Assembly (NCBI GenBank): GCA_018398575.1
Contig: JAGTXZ010000018.1
Span: 2,852,001-2,916,000, forward strand
Origin: Ampelomyces quisqualis
Lineage: Eukaryota > Ascomycota > Dothideomycetes > Pleosporales > Phaeosphaeriaceae
Reading direction: 5' to 3'
DNA: 64,000 nucleotides
A program made the translations under genes and the position numbers. Position 1 is the first letter of the stretch, and each line of letters starts with the position of its first letter. Of this stretch, positions 55,261-64,000 are shown in pieces. Under the pieces are notes generated by a model, which had not been told where the DNA came from, did not search any database, and saw only the letters and a program-made list of their open reading frames with translations.

Positions 55261-58200
55261 CTTAAACTACTCTAACAGCTAATTTTTAGAAGTAAAGATT
55301 ACTACTAGTAGTTTAGACGCATTCTTAAGCTATTTTGCGCAAGAGTTGCTAGAAGGGCAGCTTGCAGATAAAGAGCTTAGTAGACCTCTAGTATTAGCAG
55401 ATCTCTCTAAGCGCTACAGCTTTAAGCAGTAAGTAAATAAGCGTAATAAAGAATTGTAATAACTTACTGCCTAGCTTAAGGTGCCTTTTTTTTTTAGGAG
55501 CTGCTTTTTAAGTTTTTGCAGCTAGGCTTTTTCTAGCAGATTTCCTAGCAGCTTTGCTAGCTAGGTCTTTGGCAACTATAGTGCCCCTAGTAACAGCGTC
55601 CTTAACTTTAGATTTGTATTTTTATAGAGCTATAGTAGTAGTGTTATAGAGTTGTAGATTTAATATTATAATAATTTAGGTTATTTTAGTGCCTAGTAAA
55701 TAAGCAGTAAGCAGGCTTAGCGCAGGAAATTAGGTCTTAGCGTAAAATTTCTGTAGGAGCTAATTTAAAACTGCTAGCGCTACCAAAAGACTAGAACGTA
55801 ATAAAAAACTGTATTAACTTACAGGCCTACTTAGAATTACGCTAGCTTTTATTCTAGCTATATATTAAAATTAAAGGGTAGATTTCTATAGACTTGTTAT
55901 TTATTTATGTAAAATAGGCTAAAAGGCAGTAAGCACAGGTAGTAAGCAGAAAACACGCTAGTAGACTGCTTGCGCACAGACTAACTTACTGCGTTATTAG
56001 TTATAGGCTGCTAAAATAAAACACTAAAGCTACACGCCTGTAATAGCAACACGCTTTATTACATTACTTTATTACACTTAGCGCTATAGAATCTGTTAAG
56101 TCTAAGGAAATTAAGGTTGTTAACAAGCCTAAGGGCTTTCTGCTGCCTATTCCTATTAGAGTTCTGCTAAATTTTAAGGAAGAAGAGTAGGCCTAGCTTA
56201 CAATAGTAACATTCTTAGAACTTTGCTATAAATTATACTAATTTGTCTAGAGTTTTGCTTTTAGAGATAATAAGATTAGCTATATCTTTAACTCTTATAG
56301 TAGTAATACTCTAAAGCAAGGCTAACTAACAAATTTCTAAGTTAACTTTAGCAGGCAGCTTAGCAGCAGCGCTATACAATCTAAGGAGCTGGCTGCTATT
56401 GCAAAGGCTAAGTCCTTAGACTAATTAGCTAAATACTAGCTTAAGAAGAAGGTTAAGAAAGGCAATAGGTACAAGGCGTTGTCTCTAAGGTAATAAGCTA
56501 AGAAACTTAAGTATAAGCTTAAGGCCTAGGCAGTAAAGCGTTTTAATAGCAAGCAATCTAGTAAGTTATTACACCTTTTTATTACGTTATTTTTACTAAC
56601 ATGCAAAGCTAAGTAGTTAACAGCCTCTATTGCTTAGGTTAATTAAAAATAAGAGGCTATTTAAATTAAAATTAATATGCGCGCCTACAACATTGTTATA
56701 AAGGGGTCCTCTGCAGCAACTTTAGACTTAAAGCAAAAAAAATTGTTAGCTTAAGCTTATACTCGCGTTTATAGGCCTAGTAGAGCTGTAGAAAAGATAC
56801 TCTAAAGGGAGTATACTTGTAGGCTATACCTCCTTAAGAGGAATAGCTTTAAGACACTATAGGCTAAGGCTAAATAGCTTAAATTTTGCGATAAGCTAAC
56901 GCCTAACAAGTTAGCTCTAGTAACTAATTAGAATTAGTAGTAAGTTTATTACATTATTTTATTATATACTTATTCTAACTAGTCTGCTAGGAGGCGTAAG
57001 CTAACACCCCTCTCTATGTTTAATTAGCCTCTAGAGCTCTATAGTAATAGGCTATACGTTAAGGAACGCAATAAGACTAAATATAAGAAAAAGGTTAAAG
57101 ATTCTAGTAAAGAGCTAGAGGCATACTATAAGACGCTGCCTAATAAATATAAAGATAAGAAGGATAAGGATTAGAGTAATAGCACCTAAGAAGAGTTCTC
57201 TAATAGTACTTAGAAGGGCTGTTTAGACGCTAAGTAACATGTATAATTAAATCTGCTATATATTATTACTTAATATAGTTAAGACTTAAAAATTTTGCTA
57301 CTACTGTAAAACCTAATTTCTTAATTTCTAAAAGTTTAGCTCTACTATCTGCCCCCTAACTAGGGGAATAACGCCTCTAGCAGAACGCCTACCTCTCTTA
57401 CTTAAAGTAACACTAAACTATAGTTTTACTATTCTATTATTACTGCAATTACTACTTTCTTTTTACAAGATATTACTACTTTGTTATTACACTTTTTTAT
57501 TACACACATAGACCTAAGTAACCCTCCTTTACTCTTAGACAACCTATACCCTAATCTGCCTAAAATACTCTACAAATTTATACTTAACGCCCCCTAAATC
57601 CTTAAGTCTAGAATTAAGAGAATAGTTACTGTCCTTAAGCAGCTAATTTAAGACAATGCTACTGTATGTGCTGCATAGGATGCCTAGTAGCAGAACACGT
57701 TATAGGCCTAAGACTCTAATAATTCTAATCCTTAATAGAGTAGAGCTAAACGTTCTGCTATTATATAGACTTAATTTAGAGAAGAGGCCTATATTAAAAG
57801 CAGCAAACTACACGTATATTACCTAAACTGTAGGCATATACTTTAACACCTAACTAATAAGTATATAGAGACAAAATACCTTAGTAACTACCTTTAGTCT
57901 AATAGTTACAGAGAGGTTACAGAATCTATTTATATAAGGCAGCTACTCTTATTTGTTACACTATTACGTCTATAACCCCTGCAACTGTTTACTACCTAGT
58001 AATTTAAACTAGAAATTATACAGGTACTTCTTAATAGAAACTAGTCTTTTTAAACATTAGAGCAACTCTTATTTTACTGCTTTATAGAGTTTCTTTAGCC
58101 TAGCACTACTATACCTAGCTAATACAAGTTTACTCTTATACTCTAGGAACAATATAAGCAGGTAACTAAAAACCTCCTTTCTAATCTTAGTAAGTTAACA

Positions 58201-58317
58201 AAAATCTTAATTGCCCTTAACGCCTAGTCTATAGCTAACTACCTAAGCTTTTTAGCTATTAAAGCCTATTATATTAACACTAGTTAGCAGATAAGAAAGG
58301 TTCTATTAGATTTTATG
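55260..58317 (+). pseudogene. Decayed, probably intron-containing gene region, unrecognised
   Basis: Plus-strand coding-like tracts: 55285-55430 (with LDAFLSYFAQELLEGQLADK), 56083-56555 (KPKGFLLPIPIRVLLNF and a Lys-rich KKKVKKGNRYKALSL), 56680-56935 (MRAYNIVIKGSSAATLDLKQ), 56990-57235 (strongly basic, ending GCLDAK and a TAA) and 57515-58317 (Gln-rich, with YKFTLIL and LRL, Leu-rich helices). Tracts 2 to 5 are separated by short AT-rich spacers with intron-like ends and a shared motif. Stops are TAG/TAA. Copy F inserted into the last tract at 58318, so the region continues beyond F and outside the window. I recognise no domain; it may be host genes or another transposon. Confidence 0.45.
55439..57508. 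repeat. Dispersed 28-bp motif GTAAGTTATTACA..TTTATTACG, six sites
   Basis: Plus orientation at 56053-56080, 56561-56588, 56940-56965 and 57483-57508; reverse orientation at 55439-55468 and 55795-55822. At 56561 and 56940 the motif begins with a good 5' splice site (GTAAGT). These are followed by TTACTAAC or TTCTAAC and an AG, so they look like introns of about 43-50 bp that share sequence. Confidence 0.6.
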
Positions 58318-58616
58318 TATAACAAGCACATGTAAACACATGTTACATCCAATACCTTATAAAGGCTTAGTAATAGATTATATAGGGAGCTAGCAGATTA
58401 GGACTAAAAGCGCTTTAACAGCGCTCTGACTTAGCTGCTACGCCTACTATAAATATAAGCCTATAGCATAGATAGAGGACAAGTTTCTCTTGTCCTTCTA
58501 TACAAGACCTATAGGTGTATAGCCAATCTAGAATCTCTAATACAACACGCACTCCTATATGCCTCTAATACGTATCTGATTTAATCCTAATAGCTGTACC
58601 TACCTGCGTTGTTACA
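58318..58616 (+). repeat. 5' LTR of chromovirus copy F
   Basis: 299 bp, TATAACAAGCAC (TG changed to TA) to GCGTTGTTACA. Confidence 0.95.
58448..58493 (+). promoter_or_regulatory. TATA box and predicted transcript start with GGACAAG hairpin (copy F LTR)
   Basis: TATAAATA at 58448-58455 is followed 21 bp later by AGGACAAGTTTCTCTTGT (58476-58493). GGACAAG pairs with the following CTTGTCC to form a 7-bp stem with a 5-base loop. The same segment is complementary to the primer-binding site after the LTR. Confidence 0.55.
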
Positions 58617-58618
58617 TT

Positions 58619-58637
58619 ACAAGAGAAACTTTGTCCT
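58619..58637 (+). other. Probable self-priming primer-binding site (copy F)
   Basis: ACAAGAGAAACTTTGTCCT, two bases after the LTR; reverse complement of LTR positions 58476-58493 apart from one extra base. No match to a tRNA 3' end such as TGG-initial primers is visible. Confidence 0.58.
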
Positions 58638-58859
58638 GCTAGTAATAGCATTTAGATAATATTACTATTTACTTTTGAAAAGATTGCGTTAAAACGTTTA
58701 GAACCCTATCCAAATTAGATCTGTTTGCGACCTTAAATCTATTAAACACAGTTGAGATCCCTTAGATCTTCTAACAGCCAAAGCCTTTAGGTTTAGATCT
58801 TCCTATTAACACAACAGTTAGGATTACTTTAGAAAAGTTGCGTTTGGCGCTACAATAGA

Positions 58860-60130
58860 AACTCAGAGACTATTAATAACCTAAGAGTATTAGAGGCAAC
58901 GCTAATAACTCCCCCTAAAGAACTAACCCTAAGAGCCTTCCTCTAAGACAACTCTGTATTAACTGTAATAACCTAGCAACAGAGTGCTAAAGTAAAAAAG
59001 ACAGACACTAAGAAACCCTCTTAGCCTAGAGCTACACTAAATCTAACCTTTGCCTAAATAGAAGTTAATTAATTACAACAAGATTTAAAACAGGCTCTAG
59101 TAGAAATTAATTCCCTTAAGAAAGGACTAACTCTGTTAGTAGGACTAGACAAGCCCCTACCTACTACTAAATTACCCTAGAATAATTCTATACTCTACTG
59201 TTTATCTAACAGCTCTATATCTAAGTACTTACATCGCTATAAGGGCTCTTGCTAACTTTAACAATCTAAGAAAACGCCTAATATAGACAATCTTAGCGAT
59301 AGAAAAGATCTTACCTTTTGCTAATAGCAGGCCTTAATCTAGGATTAACTCAAAATTAACTTAGATTACTATTAGACTAAAAGACAACGCATAGCCTTAG
59401 TATAGGGCTACACTACAGGATTAGCCAAGGGCTATCTCAAGCTACAATATTTATTAGATACTAATTAAGAGCAATTCTAGAACGCTAAGCAAATAGTTAA
59501 GCTACTTAAGTCCTATTTTATTACAAGCAACAAGGTAGCTAAAAGCTGTACAGCGTTTAATTAATTATAGATAATAAAGGAGGAAACGTTCTCCTTGTTT
59601 AAAGCTAGGTTTTTAAGTTCTGCAGTTAAGAGATAAGTACTCTCTTTAGAGTAGTTTTACTACTTGTAGACTAAGATTACGCTAGGGTTGCGAGCCTCTA
59701 ACCTAGGATTTAGGCACTAATAGAAGAACTTATTTTATTAGATAGTAGAACACCTTACTGCATATAATATAGAGTAGAAGAATAACTCTACACTAAGTAT
59801 AACACTAGCTACTGCTAAGTTGCCAATTAGGTTAGCTCTACAACAGAATTTAGAGCCAAATTAGACTACTACTACTAACGCTCTAACAAATTCTGCGCTA
59901 GCCTATTAATCTACAACAGTACGTCTTCCTACAAAGACCCCTAAGCTAGAACAATAGAAGACCCCTAGTAGTTGTTACAATTGCAGTAAGCTAGAATACT
60001 ACTCTAGTAACTGCACAAAGCCTTGTGTGCGTTAGATTAAAGCTATAGAAGTAGATAAGTATAAAGATGCTTAAGAGTAACCTAATTAGAAAGTATATTG
60101 TATAGGAAACAGAAGCGCCTAAGAGAATAC
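58860..60130 (+). pseudogene. gag: gag of chromovirus copy F (decayed)
   Basis: Read through stops, the frame begins to look coding near SETINNLRVLEATLITPP. It contains a helical LQQDLKQALVEINSLKKGL segment and a capsid-like region with QIIKEETFSLFKARFLSSAV. It ends with a zinc knuckle at 59973-60014: both N-terminal Cys and the last Cys are kept, while Gly-His has become Glu-Tyr. The start codon is uncertain. Confidence 0.82.
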
Positions 60131-60199
60131 TCCTCTCTAGGCCTAAGCTATTACAATTTATCCTACCTTAACCTTTCTTATTTGTTTTACAGTCTCTAT

Positions 60200-63100
60200 T
60201 TCCTTATGCTTACGCTTCTTTACAACTAAGGCCTTAGCTTACGCCTTAATACTCTTGTTAACACTAGTGCTTAAGGTTTCCTATTTTTGAATTTACAAAT
60301 TGTTTTATTTGTTTCCAAAGCCTTGCAGCAACCTATCCAGAAGCTCCTCTTCTAGGTTTAGGTACGCAGCTTTAAGGATTAGATTACTTCTTTAGTTACT
60401 TAATATATTTAACTATACTTGAATATTAATAGCTAAAAGATTTTAAACTATTTATTTCTTATCCTTAATCTTAGGTCTTAGGATTGTATACTTAGCCTCT
60501 AATAGTTAAGACAATTTAAGATTTAATTAGACACAGATAGGTTACAGTTTATTTGGCTATCTAAGTACCCCTGTTTATACAATTCTTTACCCCCTATTCC
60601 TACTGTTCTATATTAAGCTATAGTGCTAGCTACTGTCTATCTTAATGTGTAACAACGCAACGCCCTATAGGAGAAAGAAGACTATTGTATTCAAAACAGT
60701 CCTTACTATTCTTCTTCTTCTATTTATTGTATTAAGGGATGCTTAAAGCTCCTATCAGCCTGAAAAATCTTAGAGATCCCTTATACCCTAACTAAGCAAA
60801 CCCACTTAGAGTCTAAACCCTCTCTAACTACCTGCATAGCTCTTATTTCCGCTAATGCATTTCACTTTATTATAAAGAAGCCCTAGAACAAGTTCTTTAC
60901 AATAAGCCTCTATAAGATTAACAGGATCTTTGCCTCTAAGGACAACGCAGATAATTAAAGCCAATTAGATAAGAGATTACCTGCCTGCTACTCCTAGTAT
61001 CAGAATGTATTTAGCAAGTTAGCAGCTAATTAATTGCCTCCTTACTGTCTGTATAATTATAAGATTATCCTTAAAGAACTATTACTAAATGCGTTTAGTC
61101 TCTTGTACAAGTAGAATCAGAAGGAGCTTAAAGCTACCAAGGCCTACGTCTAGGAACACCTTTAGAAGGGTTTTATTAAGGCTAGCTAAAGCCCTTTTAC
61201 TTTACCTATTCTCTGTGTACGCAAACTAAATAGAGATATACGCATCTGTGTAGACTACTAGAAGATTAACGCCTTTACGCGCAAGGACATCTATCTAATC
61301 CCTTGCATTAATAAGCTACTATTACGTCCCTCTAAAGCTAAGATCTTTACTAAGTTTAACATCTAGGCTGCCTTTAACAAAATTTGTATAGATCTTAACT
61401 CTAAAGAGTATACTACCTTTTAGACCTGTTATAGTATATACAAGTGTAAGGTTCTCCCTTTTAGCTTGTGCAATAGGCTAGCAACGTATTAGCGCTACAT
61501 AAACAATATACTAATTAATTATCTTAACAATTTCTGCATTGCTTATCTTAATAACATTCTAATCTACTTAGAGGATATAAACTTATATTAGGAACACGTC
61601 TAAAAGGTCTTAGAGCGCCTACGTACTACAGGACTCTAAGTAGACATTTAGAAGAGTAAATTCTATGTAACCTGCACAAAGTATCTAGGCTACATTTTAA
61701 CAAACTAGGGCACTAAAGTTAACCCTAACAAGGTAGAAGCACTCTAAAACTAGGCTAAACCTACTATAGTTACTAGCGTTAAGTTATTTCTTAGTTTTGC
61801 TAGTTTCTATTAACAGTTTATCAAGGATTTCTCCTGTATAGCCAAACCAATCCTAAAGCTTTAAAGTCCCTCTACACTGTTTAAATAGACTACAGACTGC
61901 TAACAGGCTTTTGATTAGATTAAAGCCTTACTCCTAGCTATTCCTACACTATCTTATTTCTATCCTAAGTATAACACAAAGTTAGAAACTAACGCGTTAG
62001 ATAGAGTAATAGCAGAGGTACTCTCTTAGAAGCACCCTAATAACAAGTAGTATCCTATAGCCTTCTATAGTTATACCCTATCTAGGGCTAAGCTTAATTA
62101 GGAAATACACAATAAAGAACTTTTTGCTATCCTAAAAGTGTTTAAAAAGTAGAGAGCTAAACTTACCTCTATACAGAGTTAAATCCAGGTGTATTTAGAT
62201 TACTACTCCTTAGAATACTTTATAACTACTAAGGTTCTTAATACACGTTAAGCATAATAGGCAGAGATTATTACCTCTTTTAATTTCTACATTAAGTACA
62301 CGCCTAGCAAGCTTAACAAGCAAGCTAATATCCTAAGCTAAAGGGAACTAGACGTTAGCAAGGTTAAGGCTGCCTAACAAGACAACAGATCCTATGTACT
62401 TCTAGGACCTAAATGCCTAAACCCCCTAGTTAACTCTAAACTGGCTTAGAACTACGTCTGTAACTAGCCAGAGATTAATATTTTAGCTATTTTAGTCTAA
62501 TCTATTAGTGCCCCCCTAAATCTTAACTTGTTAGAACTAATTAAAGCTCTGTTAGCAGAGAATTACTACTCCTTTAAAGAAGAACGCCTTACGCTACTAC
62601 AGCTATATTGTATTTAAGAAAGACTACTGCTATATTACTTACGCCTATATGTACTTAGAGATTCCTCTTTATACACCTAACTAATTAGAGAAGCTTATAA
62701 TTAGGTATCTACTACCTACCTAAGCGCTATAAAGACGTATTAGCTCCTAGCTTAGCAATACTACTAGAAAGGCATAGAGGCTACATGCAAATGCTATATA
62801 CAAAACTGCGTTTCCTGTTAAAGATCCTATCTAAAACAGCTCTAATCCCAAGGGTTCCTCTATCTGTTACTAATTCTTAACAGGCCTATGCAGTATTTGT
62901 GTATAGATTTCAAGACATTCCTAACCAATTAGTATAGCTATAATCAAATTATAGTTATTATTAATTGCCTATTAAAGCAAGCTATCTCTATCCTGTGTTA
63001 CAAGACTATTAACGCCTAGGAAATAGCTTATTTGTTTATCTAATAGGTATACCAATTCAGCTATACGCCTAAAAGTATAGTGTCTAACTATAGCCCCTAG

Positions 63101-64000
63101 TTTATATCTTAATTCTAGTCTAAGTTCTGCAAGATTCTAGGCGTACAAATTAAGCTTTTTACAGCCTACTATAAACAAACTAATAGACAAACTAAGATTA
63201 TAAACAAGTATATTAATTAACAATTAAGGCCCTTTGTATCCTACTACTAGGACAACTAGAGTAACCTCTTGCTAATAATCAATTAAGCTTAAGCTATACT
63301 ACTGTACTCTGCAATTAGTATAGCACTGTACCAGCTCCTGTTTAGATCTAAACTACAACAGAGCTAGGATTAGGCATTATCCTCTTTGAAACACAAAGAT
63401 ATAAACGTTAAGGATGCCTTAAGCTTAGCTACCTGTATACATAAAGCCTAGCGTACAGCTAAAGACAATATAGAGAAGGCACAGTAATAAATAGCTACTA
63501 AGGTAAACAAATATTATTAACCTGTTAATTAGGTAGTAAGTAACAAGGTTTACCTCTTAACCTAAAACCTATCTGTTACCTACCTAAGTCGCAAACTTGC
63601 TAAATTGTAGGAAGGCCTCTTTAAAGTTCTAGAATAAGTTAGCCATTTATTTTAACTAAAGCTACCTAAAGAATCTAAGATCTATAACGTGTTTGCTCTA
63701 GATGTCCTCTGCAAGGACCTTAATAACCCCCTAGCTAGTTAGCTAAGCCTAAACCTATCTAGCATTTCAATTTAAGGCGTTAAAGAATAGGAAGTTAAAG
63801 AGATCCTAGCTAGCAAGCTATACTGCTCTATCCTAAAGTATTGTGTAAAATAGGTAGGCTATAATTCTAACTTTACCTAGTATAATGCCTTAAACTTTAT
63901 AGGCGCTCTATACATATTGTAAGCGTTCTATAAACGCTATCTAAAACAGCTAGGACCTCTACAAGCGTTAGCCAAATAGATTACAGCATAGAAAAAAGGA
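60200..64000 (+). pseudogene. pol: pol of chromovirus copy F (decayed, nearly complete)
   Basis: RT entry motifs V-R-K-L-N-R-D-I-R-I-C-V-D-Y near 61210-61255. The active site is Y-L-N-N at 61544-61555. RNase H spans about 61980-62360, with N-K-E-L-F-A-I and Y-S-L-E-Y-F. The integrase spans about 62680-63230: HHCC finger with N-C-V-S-C kept and the first His now Tyr; C-I-D-F-K-T-F; S-N-Y-S-P-Q-F with Asp now Asn; and the Q-T-N-R-Q-T-K block. The chromodomain spans about 63773-63914 (E-V-K-E-I-L-A-S-K-L, then V-K-*-V-G-Y). The frame is still open to homology at the window end, about 100 bases short of the antisense ORF. Confidence 0.88.

Larger units (their letters stand above)
58318..64000 (+). 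mobile_element. Element F: chromovirus copy, plus strand, cut by the window end
   Basis: 5' LTR at 58318-58616, then an uninterrupted interior to the last base (5,683 of an expected 7,096 bp). All landmarks lie at the same distance from the LTR start as in A, for example the Gag knuckle at +1655 in both. The left target duplication would be ttatg (58313-58317). The antisense ORF and 3' LTR are expected just outside the window. Confidence 0.93.

Noticed and set aside
1..64000. Ciliate or other altered genetic code with TAG/TAA as Gln
   Set aside because: Stops also replace Trp, and Asp/Gly/Cys/His positions are changed in the same C-to-T/G-to-A way at catalytic residues. That indicates mutation, not recoding.

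Overview
The window is AT-rich, almost gene-free repeat DNA from what is most likely a filamentous ascomycete (Pezizomycotina). CpA and TpG are scarce, TpA is abundant and CpG is kept. Recognisable protein families are full of TAG/TAA where Gln or Trp belongs, and Asp, Glu, Gly and Cys codons have become Asn, Lys, Glu/Arg and Tyr. This is the signature of repeat-induced point mutation (RIP). I found no intact host gene, rRNA, tRNA or CRISPR array. Species assignment is not possible from the sequence alone.

The layout is a Russian doll of mobile elements. The outermost locus holds a pogo/Fot1-type transposase fragment (1-368), a small LTR element G (369-54705, 1,826 bp once insertions are removed) and an unrecognised decayed multi-tract gene region (about 55260-58317). 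Into this locus inserted three copies of one 7,096-bp Ty3/gypsy chromovirus: A (+, 848-46252), E (-, 46631-53726) and F (+, 58318 to beyond the window end). Copy A was then hit by a different 12.45-kb gypsy element B (2740-15192) and by a fourth chromovirus copy C (-, 16303-42149). C in turn was hit, 12 bp inside its 5' LTR, by D, an 18.7-kb DNA transposon (23112-41860). Subtracting insertions and target duplications gives exactly 7,096 bp for A, C and E, so these copies decayed by base substitution with no net length change.

The chromovirus has 299-bp LTRs, a CCHC Gag, a Pol with RT, RNase H, HHCC/DDE integrase and a C-terminal chromodomain, and a polypurine tract. A probable self-priming site is complementary to the predicted transcript start in the LTR. 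Between Pol and the 3' LTR it carries a 690-nt open frame on the opposite strand (a Cys-rich motif plus a charged helical region), kept at exactly the same length in A, C and E. Element B also has a long coding-like region antisense to its gag-pol.

Element D is the most unusual object. Its left half encodes, on the minus strand, a Plavaka/KDZ-type transposase. Its right half encodes, on the plus strand, a pogo/Tigger-type DDE protein with a recognisable intron and an SNF2-like helicase. Five unrelated tandem arrays lie in its interior. Its ends carry a short terminal inverted repeat, symmetric 10-bp subterminal inverted repeats, palindromes and a 9-bp tandem motif. Whether D is one giant multi-gene transposon or a composite is the main open question of this window.
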